A DNA stretch of 64,000 nucleotides from Coriaria nepalensis (taxonomy: Eukaryota > Streptophyta > Magnoliopsida > Cucurbitales > Coriariaceae): positions 8,260,501-8,324,500 of the forward strand of contig CP114486.1 in the NCBI GenBank assembly GCA_027186245.1, read 5' to 3'. Both the position numbers and the translations under genes were made by a program. This document shows positions 49,201-61,200 of this stretch, piece after piece. The notes below the pieces were generated by a model. It made no database searches, was not told where the DNA came from, and was given only the letters and a program-made list of their open reading frames with translations. Each line of letters opens with the position of its first letter. Positions within the stretch are counted from its first letter, which is position 1.

Positions 49201-52200
49201 ATTCGTCATCTTTTTGTTTCACCCCCTGAAGTGGAGATTTTTTAAAGAACATAGTATTTTCAAAGAAAGTGATACAAGACTGACAAACGTCTTTCTAGAG
49301 GAAGGATCATAACACTGATATCCTTTCTGTGTAAGGGAGTAACTTATAAAAACACATTTGATAGATCTGGGATTGAGTTTGCTTTGGTGATGATCATGGA
49401 TGTGGACAAATGTGGTGCATCCAAACACTTTGAGAGGAGTGTCCGAATGTGTTCGAAATGTACGGAAATAATCTTGAAGTGTAGACAATGGTGTTTTGAA
49501 GGAAGGAACTCGGCTAGGCATACGGTTTATGAGAAATGCAACTGTTAGGATGGCATCACATTAGAATGCTTTTGGAACTTGTGCAGTGAACATTAAGGCA
49601 CAGGCTACTTCCAACAAATGTCGATTATTTTGTAGAGGGGTATTGATGCAGATCATGTTATTATATAATAGTTGGGGATCTTATCTCTTTTATTTGCTAT
49701 CTTATCTACTAGTAGTTAATATTTTAGTTGTTATTATCGCTTAGTTTCTTTGTCTTTTAGTTTTCAAGAACTCTAGGAAGATCTTATCTCTTTGTTTGTG
49801 TTGGCTATATTTAGCCCTACGTTAGTTTTAATAAAGCAGAGTATTTTATTTTGAAGTTTAACTTTGTGTTGGAGGGATTCCTTCGCCCATTCTAGAAGAG
49901 ATTTTTGGTAGATCCCTCTTTGGGCTCAATGAGAGGTTACACATTAATTAGTATCAGAGCACTGTTTGTTCCGAGACGAATCTACCCTATAACGACTCGT
50001 AGGGGACAAAAATACAATCCCATGGAGCAAATTTCTGCACCACCAAACCCTAATGTTGGGCCTACTGTTGCACATATTCCCAATGAAGGAATTGTTGCTT
50101 TACAACAACAAGTTGCTTCTGTAACCAATGCTTTGGATGTTGTGACACAACGGCTAGATGCTATGGAGATTCGGCGTACCCATGACAATTCTCGGGGTCA
50201 TTGGAGGAGACGAAGCAGACACAAGAGAGGTTCGATGTGGACTCTAGAGGCAGATGTTGTGGCACAATTGGAGGACCCTAGATGAGCTATCATCGGTCCT
50301 AATAGTGGACAACCTAACTAGAGGGGGATGAGCGTGGACACATTAATCATCATGAACTTTTGGAAGAGTTAACTAAGTGGAAGAAAGTAGAGGTTGTTGA
50401 TTTTTCGGGAAAGTTAAAACCGACGGCATTCCAAGATTGACTTATGGCCCTAGATATTATTTTGATGGGTTTTTGTTATGGATGATCGAAAGGTTCGATT
50501 TGTGAAGATGAAACTCAAAGGCTATGCCCGGGCACGGTGGTATATTGTGGAGGAACTTCACCGAACACGACAACTTATCACCACTTGGGATGAGATGAAG
50601 GAGAGACTAAGGGAACGATACTTGCCTCTTGATTATGAACAAGTCGTATATGTAGATATGTTATAGTGGAAATAAGGGCTTAATAGTATCAATTATTATA
50701 CCGACAGATTTCATGAGCTCACTGCTCGTAGTAATGTTTTGGAGACCGAACAACAAACTCTTACATGGTACCATACGGGTTTACACAGGAAAATTCAAAG
50801 GGAGATGTTAATTGCTCGGCTTCTTAGTGTTTGTGAATTTGAGAGGTAAAAGAAATTTTATTCATAACCTAAATTTACATCTTAAATTCCTTTTATAGGA
50901 GAGAAAACCTAGTTTAACTACACAATACATACCTAGACAGATTCTATTAGAATCCCTAGAAAATTGCAACTACCTAGCTACTAATCAGCAATTAACCAGC
51001 AAACAAATCAATCTGATTTGTTTGCTGAAGCGTAAGCATATTCTACACTCCCCCTCAAGCTTGGTTATAGATGTTAATCATACCAAGCTTGGACTTTAGA
51101 TCTTCAAACTTGATTCTTAGTAACTTCAAACTTGATTCTTAGTAAGGCCTTAGTTAGGACATCAGCTATCTGCAAACTTGTAGGCATATGCAGTAGCTTA
51201 ACTATCCCTTCATCTACCTTTTCTTTTATGAAGTGCCGATCGATCTCTACATGTTTCGTTTGATCGTGATGAATTGGATTCTTTGCAATGCTAATAGCAG
51301 ATTGATTATCACATAATATTTTCATTAGTTCATCCATTGAAAATTTTAATTCCTGTAAAATTCTTCTTAACCACATTCCCTCACATATCTTATGAGCCAT
51401 AGCTCGAAATTTAGCCTTTGCTCTACTTCGTGACACTACCGATTGCTTTTTGCTTCTCCATGTGACTAAGTTCACCCAAACATAGGTGCAATAACCTAAA
51501 GTAGATCTCCGGTCTTTGATTGATCCTGCCCAATCTACATCACTATAGACTTCAATATCTCTAATTGTTGTTTTTTTGAAAGAACAAATCATTTCCAGGT
51601 GTCATCTTTAGGTACCTCAATAATCGGTAAACAACCTCCATATGTTCTTCATTTAGACAATTCATAAATTGACTTACTTTACTTACAGCAAAACCAATAT
51701 CAGGTCTAGTGTGGGATAAGTAGATTACCTTCCTAACCAATCGTTGGTATCTGCCCCTATCAACTGGTACGTCGTCCTCTTTCTCTTTGAGTCCCAATTT
51801 TAAAGTTGTGTCCATTGGAGTATCGGCTGGTTTGCATCCCAACATTCTTGTCTCCTTTAGTAGGTCCAACACATACTTCTTTAAGATACGAAAATTTTCT
51901 TTTTGACCGAGCTATTTCCATTCCTAGGAAATATTTGAGATTTCCTAAGTCTTTGATCTCAAATTCGCTTGCTAGGAATTCTTCGACATTGCTGAATGCC
52001 TCCTCATAATCCCCGATTAAAATAATGTTATCAACATACACAATAAGAATGACAACTTTTCGTATAGCGGAAAATTTGACAAATAAGGTGTGATCCGATT
52101 GATATTGAGTGTATCCATATCTCTTGACCAACTTTGTAAATCTGTCAAACCAAGCCCTTAGCGATTGCTTGAGTCCATAAAGTGACATTTTTAGTTGCAC

Positions 52201-55200
52201 ACTTTGTTGATTGTATCTGAATTCTCAAATCTGGGAGGAATATCCATATACACTTCCTCTATTAGGTCTTCATTCAAAAAAGCATTTTTGATGTTTAGTT
52301 GGTATAGTGGCCAATCTAGATTTGTAGCTAGTGAAAGGAGGACTCGGACAATATTTAGTTTTGCTACTAGAGCAAATGTTTCTTCATAGTTAATTCCATA
52401 GGATTGAGTAAATCCTTTCGCAACCAATTGAGCTTTGAATCTGTCCACACTTCCATCATCTCTGTATTTTACTATGAATATCCATTTACTCCCCACTGGA
52501 CGCTTTCCCGAAGGTAATGCTGTAACTTCCACGTTTCATTCTTCTCTAGTGCCTAAATTTCATCACAAATAGTTGCTTTCCATTTAGGAGTTTTTAGAGC
52601 TTCCTATATGTTGTTTGGAATCTGAATTTTGTCGATGTTGGCCACCAATGCCCTGAAATTGGGTGATAGCCCTTGATAGGACACAAAGTTGCATATAAAA
52701 TGTTATATATAATGCTTTGTACATGATCTAACACCTTTACTCAATGCAATAGGCCAATTAATATCATCATTTTCCAACTCAATAGAAGAAGATTTAGAAT
52801 TAGGGTTACCTTGAAGGTCTTCATTTGGCCTTGGATCAGAGTCTGATTCATGGATTTGCTCATGATGTACTAGGGGTTTTGTTTCCACTTGACTTCTTTT
52901 CCTTCTAGAGTACGTGATGAGGTCAGTGTTCTGTTGACTAGTGTCTAGAGATGGAAGAAGGTTATGTAGGTCAATGTTCTGTTGACTTGTGTCTAGAGCT
53001 GGTAGGGGGTTCTACTTAGTAAGATGGGTATTTTGAGTAGGATGGAGATTGGGAATAGGATCTTGTAGGAAACTGTCACTACTTGGTGGACTAGGAAAAG
53101 AGGTTTGCTTTATAGTTGTGATATCCCAAAGTTGAAATTCATGTATAACCGAATTCTCCCCCTGAATGTCAGGTTTGGGATAGAAGGATTGTTGTTCAAA
53201 AAATCTGACATCTATGGAGTTGTAGTATCTTTGTGTGTTGGGGGAGTAGCACTTGTACCCTTTTTGATTTGATGAGTATCCTAAGAAAATGCATTTGATT
53301 GCCCTAGGATTGAGTTTGCTTCTAGTGGGATTTTGTGGTCATGGACAAAAATAGAGCCGCCAAATACCTTGAAAGGAATAGAAGTTATGAAGTGTGTGTG
53401 TAGATAGGTCTTTAGGATGGTCTGACATGAGGTATGGAATTGGAGTATCTGAGAAGGCATTTTATTGATGAGATAGGCTGCGGTGAGGATGACATCACCC
53501 TAATGATGCTTTGGGACGTGGGATGCGAACATGAGTGATCTTGCAATATTTAATAGATGTCTGTTTTTCCTTTCTGCAATTCCATTTTGTTGAGGTGTAT
53601 CCACCCATGAGCTTTGATGGACAATCCCTTATTTTAGAAGATATGTGCTAAGAGAGGATGTGAAGTACTCTTTAGCATTATCTGTTCTGAACACTTGTAT
53701 CTTAGCTTGAAATTGAGTTGTAATCATCAAATTGAAATTTTTGAAGATTTGGCCCACATCAGATTTTTCTTTCATGAGAAACACCCATGTTAGTCGAGTG
53801 TGATCATCTATTAGGATGATGAACCAGCGGGCCCCTGTGTTGGATTTTATTCTTGATGGTCCCCATACATCACTTTGAATCATAGAGAAAGGCTGAGATT
53901 TTTTGTATGGTTGATTAGGGAAGGAGTTTCGGGTGTGTTTTGAGAGTTGAGAGATTTCACACTGAAAATCAGAGGGTCTTTTACTATAGAATAAAGATGG
54001 AAATAATTTTTGAAGATATACAAAGTTGGATGGCCTAACCGGTAGTGCCATAACATCACTAGACTATCTTTAGGGTGTTGACTAATAGAACTATTTTGAC
54101 TTCTAGACACTAAACACTATGACTTGTAAGTCTATCTTACAATATTCTACAGTATTGATGAAGCTTATTAAATGGCTTTACGAATTGAGAAACAATTGAG
54201 ATCTATCTACCATCGACGTGGTTAGTTTGGCGACTTCAACTCTACCCGCCCCACTACTACCCCTCTTGCTAAATCCACACAACTATATGCGCCATCCAAA
54301 GGTGCAGCAACTTCTTTCGATGTGAAGGGTAAATCCAAGGTTGAAGGAGGTTTATAGTGTTATAAATGCAAGGGGTTCAGTCATTTTGCTGTCATTTGCC
54401 CTACTCGATATCAAAAACTCGCATTTGTGTGTGAAACCGATCTTACGAGACTAGATATTGTTGCAGATGCTATGGTGCCAAGTGACAAGGATGAAATTGA
54501 CTTTGAGGAGGAGCGGTTGGGCGCAACAGATTTACCGAGCTGCATTATCCATCAGATTTTAACGGGCCAAAAGATTGACTTCACCAAGGATGATCATAGT
54601 TGGCATCACACTAATATCTTTCACACTCGGAGCATCGTGGGAAGCCCTTAACATTATCATCGATAACGGTAGTGGGATGAATGTGGTTTCGAAAGATGTG
54701 ATTACTCAGTTAGGATTGAAGAAGGAATGACATCCTACACCATACTGTATTAGTTGGGTTAATGAACGGAGCTCGATTTCGGTTCAATACTCTTGTCTAA
54801 TCAACTTTTCCTTAGGAAACCACTATTCATTTTTTTTAAGAACTGAAAGGTTGTACTAGAACCTTTAAGAATTGATGGATTTGAGTCAAAATCGAAAGAT
54901 GAATCACCGCTCACTCCACGAGAGGCAAATCAAGTAGTAAAGAATGGGGAAGCAATTCTACTTTTATTAGGCCGAGAATAGAATGAAGATGATGACATTG
55001 TACCCACTAAATTGAAATAGATGTTGTGGGAATTTCGGGATTTAATGCCTGATTAGTTACCCCACCCATTGCCACCAATGTAGGATGTTCAACACACTAT
55101 TGACTTGGTTCTCAGGTTATCTCTCCCGAACCTTCCCCATTATCAATTGAGTTCCATAGAACATGATGAACTCAAACAACAAGTCCAAGGCTTGTTAGGT

Positions 55201-58200
55201 TGAGGGTTCATCAGAGAGTGCTTATGCCCCTATGTAATCTCAACTCTCTTTAATACCTAAGAAAGATGGTAGTTGGTGTATGTGCATTGATAGCCGGATT
55301 GTCAATAAAATAACAGTAAAGTACCGTTTTTCTATCCCATGCCTTGATGATATAGTTGACTTATTGAGTGGAGCCATGGTATTTTCTAAAATTGATTTGA
55401 GAAGTCGTTATCACCAAATAAAATTGCGTCCTCGAGATGAATGGTTGGTTATGGTATTCGGCTTAACTAATGCCCCTAGCACATTTGTGCATGTAATGAC
55501 GCACTTGGTGAAGCAATTTTTTGGTCGCTTCGTGGTTGTTTGATTATAGCCAACGTTTTATTTGTAGAGGGGTATTAATGCAAATCTTGTTATTATTTAA
55601 TAGTTAGGGATTTTATCTCTTTTATTTGCTATCTTATCTAGTAGTTGTTAGGATTTTTAGTTATTATCTCTTAGTTTATTAGTCTTTTAGTTTTCAAGAA
55701 CTCTAGGAAGATCTTATCTCTTTGTTTATGTTGCCTATATTTAGCCCTACGTTGTTTTAATAAAGTAGAGCATTTTATTTTTAAGTTTAACTTCATGTTG
55801 GAGAGATTTCTTTGCCCTTACCTGAATATATTTCTATTAGATCTTTCTTTGGGTTCAACGAGAGGATGAGACCAAGAGGATAGCCATTAGGTATCTACAC
55901 AATAGTTCTGATGGATGATGCTAGGTTGCTGGAGGAAATCCATTAGGAAGATATTGAATGGGTAAGTAGTCATATTATTCGATGCCCCTGAGTCAATAAT
56001 TCAAGGAAGTTGCCCGAGTATTTGTATTTAAAGCGGTCAAGAAATTACCTTTATGGGCTAATGAAGTAGATGCTACATAATTAGGGGGTTTGAAAATTTG
56101 AGAGTAGTTTGATGAGATTATCAAGTTGTTCGCGATTGAGTGGTGATTGAATGCCTTCTTCTTCAACTCTTTTTGTATGATACTCACGACTCTTCCCTTG
56201 ATTTTTTGGTTTCTACCCTGGGGGCTTCGCATGGAGATCCTAGCAAGTCTCCTTCGTATGTCGTGGTTTATGACATTGTCACACCACATTTTTTCTTTTT
56301 CACCTTTGTTGTGAGTTGATCCAGTTCTAGCTGCCAAGGTTGAAGCTTCATTTGGCCCAATAGGCCCAGTATGAGTTTTTAATCCAACAATGGACCCATG
56401 AAGATTTTTGTTATTTGAATAATTTACATGTATGATTTTTTATTACAAGAGCTCCCTCCTTATATACACCTACAAAGCAATTAATCAAGATTAATCTAGT
56501 CCTCAAAGTAGGCTGATCCAGATAAGCATCCTTTTGCCTTTAGTGCTTGGGAGGAGCAGCTGAGCATATGCTAGAATTAGAATCATGTGCGACAAGCTTT
56601 CAATCTTAATGCAGGCAAGGAAAGAGAGTTTTTCAATTATTTCTTGTTGGGTCGGAGAGTAGACGAGAGAGCAGAGCCTAGGAAATGGGGAAGCCCACAG
56701 GAAAGTACACGCAACTACACCTGTGATCTCCAATAGTCTTTGAACATTCCTTTCATCTGCCGTAGTCAACTTTCTTTCTTCTCTTAAGATACTCTATATC
56801 GAGTTACCATTGCATCAATAGGAACCACCGGTTACGAGATCCTTTTAAGCAAGAGCATCTGATTGAACAAAAGCCATTCTTGAACAATGGCTATAGCACC
56901 AGCTTCCCCTTGATCTGACTAATCTTTCTCGTTTTCCCCAGGATTATTAGATGTTGATTACTGATTAGTGGTGCTATATTAAATCCACAATACCTTAACT
57001 TGCGGTTGCCGCACAAAGAAAGCAGGTCACCTTTTATGCCTCTATTCCCTCTTCCCTCTAATTTAGCTCTACAAAAAAGGAATGCGATAATAAATGGAAA
57101 AAAAATATAGCTATAAATTAAGAATGCAATAATACTGATAATCATGTAAATTGAGGGATTTCAGCAGTTCTCATCCTTCTGTTGATATGGTTACTGCAAT
57201 TTGGGGTGTGATGGACAAGTAGGGCACAAGATCCGATGAAACTCATCACTTGTTTAATTGTTATTATTTAACTGTACCACATGTTTTGACAGGTAGATGT
57301 TTAAAAAATAATGTGGAAGAAGAAATGTGTAACAATAACTCATTTAGGTGACTACAAGTATGCAAATGATTGTGCGATTGTATTTGGCGTCCATAGATTA
57401 CAACTAACGAAAATTGTGAGATTATTTAGTTTTATTTTTCCAGTGAAATAAATACCTAGAAAACAATATATCATTTACTATTGTTATGTTCTGCAGGATG
57501 GGGATGAGCTTACTGGTCTACATTGTTTTCGTCACCTTCGTGATCATGTTGCGGCTTCAATAGAATCCATAAACAGGTAATGTGTTTTTTATAAACGGTT
57601 ACTACATTAATTTTTTTATTTTCCTAAGGGTTTGATGAATAGCTATTGGGTTGCAATGTTGTTATAAGCAAGTTTATGCGATTAAATATGGGTCGATAAA
57701 TGTATAATCTAATTTGGGTTCCAGTTGGTTCAGCATTTGAAACTCTACTTTAGGTATAAAAAAAATCTAATTTGAAGCCTCCAACTTCAATTTGTGTCAA
57801 ACCTTAATCCAATTGCGGATATCCAGATCTCCAAAATCTAAGTGACAACGTATTCTCCACTTTGTACGGACTGTAGTTTACAGCTTTATACATTGGACAT
57901 GTAGCCCTTAGAAAACTGCAGCTGGGTATGACCAGGTTATTTCATTTATTTTTTATGGAAAACTGTAAGAACTTATTTTTTATTTTATTATTATTTTTTT
58001 TAATGAAAGTGAAACTGAAAATTTATTTAAACCTACCTGTTAGTCTTCATTGTGCTAGACCGTAGTTTCTTTCGAGATCATAATGATAGCGAATATTATC
58101 AAATGTTTGAGATACTGAGGATCATCGAATTGACATAACTACCATAGATAAGCCTCATCACAATTTTCTGAATTTATTTTAGGAATTTGTTGTTTATGCT

Positions 58201-61200
58201 AATAATATATATACACCAGTCTGATAAGCATCCCCTGTTATTATCACAAAGGGAAACTGAGACAGTTCATAGAATAAGGAAATTATGCAGGAAAGATGAT
58301 AAAATTTTAGATCTCAATAGAAGTCGCCCATTTTCCCTTAAAATGGTGAATGCAGTCCACACCTTTCGTACCATATGACTTTCACCCCATCTTCTCCGTA
58401 AATTGCATGACTCAAGAGCTATACTGTACATCAACTAACAACCTCATACGAATGGAAGAAATGAAAATGTGAACTCTGATAATTAGTGCTGAGGCTATGA
58501 AAGGATATGCAAAATAAATTACACACTTCTAGTCTCCAATCTCCCCCAATGAGCCAGTATTCCTTTCTCTCTTATTATCTTGATTAGGGCTGTTCATGCG
58601 GCAAGCTGAGTTTATTCTGAATTATTTGAACTCACTTGACCTATGATACTCCTACTCCAATTGGCTTATCTCAATAGTATTAAAACCATTACTCGAACTT
58701 GAATTCGTGAAAATAATTGTACTTCTAATTTGGCTATCTAATTAGAATCGGTCGAATACTTGAACTACTCTCTAGGAGTTCCAAACAACATTGTTTAATA
58801 ACTTCATTATGAATTTGCTAACTTTTCGCGGCCTATCGATCCAGAGAGACAATGCTTGAATTTAACTCGGTCAACTAATCGAACTTGAATTCGGTACTCA
58901 AAACTCATCTCAAATTCGAAAGAAAGAACTTCGAATCGAGCTTTACCGGGTCAAATCCAAACTACTGAGTAGCAACACATGCACAACTCTAGGCTTGCTA
59001 TAAACAAACAAACCCAAGTTAAATTAATGTAGACCCCTTGAAAGAAACCTCACTAACTCTATATGTACACATACATGTTACTGGGAGATGGATTTATGTT
59101 TCAGTTTTAGTTGTAGAAAATTATCAGATTTATGTTTCACTTTTAGGTTGCAGAATTGTGAGGCTGTTATTCTTTATCAATCCGAATGGACCCAATTTGC
59201 AAATATTAAAGTTAAAAATATCCTTCATGGTATTAGTTGTGAATTGCAATCTTGTAATTTCTGACCTTATACAACTATCATTGCCCAGTATATTGTGGAG
59301 GATCAAGAATTTGAAGTCATTTTATTCAATTAGATAATGATAGTTACTTATAGGCAGTTGTATGTTATATTATATCAGTTAGGAAAGTATTCACCTTGAT
59401 TTACTAGCCTTTATTTTAGGCACTTTTCTTTCCTGTAACTCTCCACCCTCATTAGAAGCGTGCAAGTCTGTCTTTTTCATTTGTCAATATAATGTGGTGT
59501 TTGAAGGTTTTCTCTGGTGTCAAATATTACTCTCATATGTTGATGCTACCAAATTTTGTTTATATTAGGAGATATTTACACTACAAGTATTTTCGATGGT
59601 ATACTTTGCTACAAATACTACAGTAACCTATGTAAATAGTAATCTATCTTCCTCCTGTAATTAAGTTGATCATGGTAGCAAAACCTATTTCCTTACATCT
59701 TAAGTTTTGGGATTTCTCGTAAGCGAAGAATTGCTTGACTAGGTTCATATAGTTCTAATTTCATTTCATCTTCTGCTACTTTGTCCAATCTTCTTGGTTC
59801 TTAACCTTTTTCTGCCCCCCCACCATATTCGGATATCTCAGTCTTTTTCATGTCATTGTACTATTAAATGTCACATATATTTATTTTTAATGAGGTAAGT
59901 ATGACTTGTGGATCTCTAGTAATGTATTAAATTTGTTCTTGTAGCATTCTTTCTGCAGAATTTATGCATACTGCAATTCGTGATGCTGGAGATAGAGATT
60001 TGGTTATTCTATCTAAAGCAAAAACAAGGGCTTCTGTTCTTATGAATGGAATTGAAGATGGAGTAAGTTTATGTCGATTTCTGCATTGACAACTGATTTC
60101 TGATTTAACATTTGCTCCATTAACCAACCATAAGTTTGAGTCACAGACCTTAAAATAGAATCTTTCAAGGGTTCCATTTCATATTGAACTAAAAAAATTT
60201 ATAAATCAAGAGATTGATTATTGTCATTGTTACCCATCTCCAACTGGATTGCCCTTTTAAAAGGTCTTGTTGCTCTTGTTACAATTTACTTACCATCCAA
60301 ATAAATGATGGAAGAAAAGAATCTGTTTTGATTGTTAGGACTTTAAAAGGAAAGTTTCTAAGGTTATTTGGCAATAGACTAGTAGTTTATTTGACATATG
60401 GGTTCAACTAACATCAAAGCCTCAACAAGCATATGTTGGGCCCCATATTTCCAGTATCTAGTAGCTTGTGAATGTATATGGAAGCTAACTTGGATATACA
60501 CTTCATTGTCTAGCAAACCCAAGACCAATTAATCTGAATGCTGTATCTAGAATTATATACTTCAAGTCTATACCTTTTGTTTTCAGTCACACTGAACAGT
60601 TGCTTCTTTCCAATTTATTTTGCTAACGGGATCTGCATCTTGACAGCCTTTGCCGGACGAGGAAGAATCATCTTACTTTCGGGATCGTCTTCTCCCTGTT
60701 ATCGTTGGACTGCTAAGAACAGTGAGTTTCAGTGCAGGTTTTTTTGTAGAGAGAGAGAGAGAGAGAGGGGGGGGGGGATGGGATTGTGTTGAAACTACTA
60801 TTTTTATACCATCGTCTTGTTGGATGTGTCTTATGATACACTAAACTGCTTGACAATCCATGTTTTGGTGCATTAATGAAAGTCTTACTTGAGTCCTCAT
60901 CATCCGATATTCCAAAAAAAATTACAATACTCTTTAACTATTAGAGAAAACACTACTTTTCATTGAATGTAACTTGATTCATGGTTTTAACTAGATTTTT
61001 AGACTGTTTGACTTATTATTCTTTGAGGATCTTTATTAGGACGGTGAGTTTGGAGCATCACGGGTTTCTGGGGACTATTGTAAAGTGCTGATGCAATTTT
61101 GCTAAATTTTTAATGGTATAATGCTTACTTTCAGGCCAAGCTCCCTTCTGTTCTGAGGATGTACTGTGATGCTGTTACTGCTGATATGAAAACTGCTATC

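Larger units (their letters stand above)
50832..54151 (-). mobile_element. Ty1/Copia retrotransposon nested in the Gypsy gag (element 6), 5' deleted
   Basis: Antisense to the Gypsy element, with a target duplication GTGTT (50827-50831) and GTATT (54152-54156). Removing the element plus one copy restores the Gypsy Gag frame (RLLSV joined to DEAYQ-like). A complete 3' LTR lies at 50832-51047. The polypurine tract is the complement of CTCCCCCTCAAGC. Only the first bases of the 5' LTR (complement of TATTCTACA) remain at the right end; gag, protease and most of the 5' LTR are gone. Confidence 0.85.
49631..55865 (+). mobile_element. Ty3/Gypsy retrotransposon nested in element 4 (element 5), internally deleted
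   Basis: LTRs at 49631-49943 and 55563-55865 start TGTAGAGGGGTATT and share CTTTTAGTTTTCAAGAACTC and TAGCCCTACGTT. A modified primer site TAGTATCAGAGC follows the 5' LTR at about 49950. Inside are gag, a CCHC knuckle, protease traces and the first part of reverse transcriptase. The RT catalytic YxDD motif, RNase H and integrase are missing: the frame ends at 55541-55543, twenty bases before the 3' LTR. A Copia element interrupts gag. The 3' LTR lacks its last eight or so bases. It is the only element of the nest in sense orientation to VPS54. Confidence 0.85.
47640..57166 (-). mobile_element. Ty1/Copia retrotransposon in VPS54 intron 2 (element 4), outermost of a nest
   Basis: Inserted antisense to VPS54 nine bases after the exon 2 donor. 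A 5-bp target duplication GTTCT flanks it (47635-47639 and 57167-57171). The left (3') LTR is about 47640-47830 and the right (5') LTR about 56399-57166. They share TGAAGxTTTTTGTxATTTGA at one end and AATTTAGCTCTACAAAAAAG in the body. The right LTR holds a foreign insert of about 530 bp. The internal part is split by a Gypsy element at 49631-55865. Sequence between RNase H and the 3' LTR is deleted. Without this insertion intron 2 would be about 330 bp. Confidence 0.85.
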
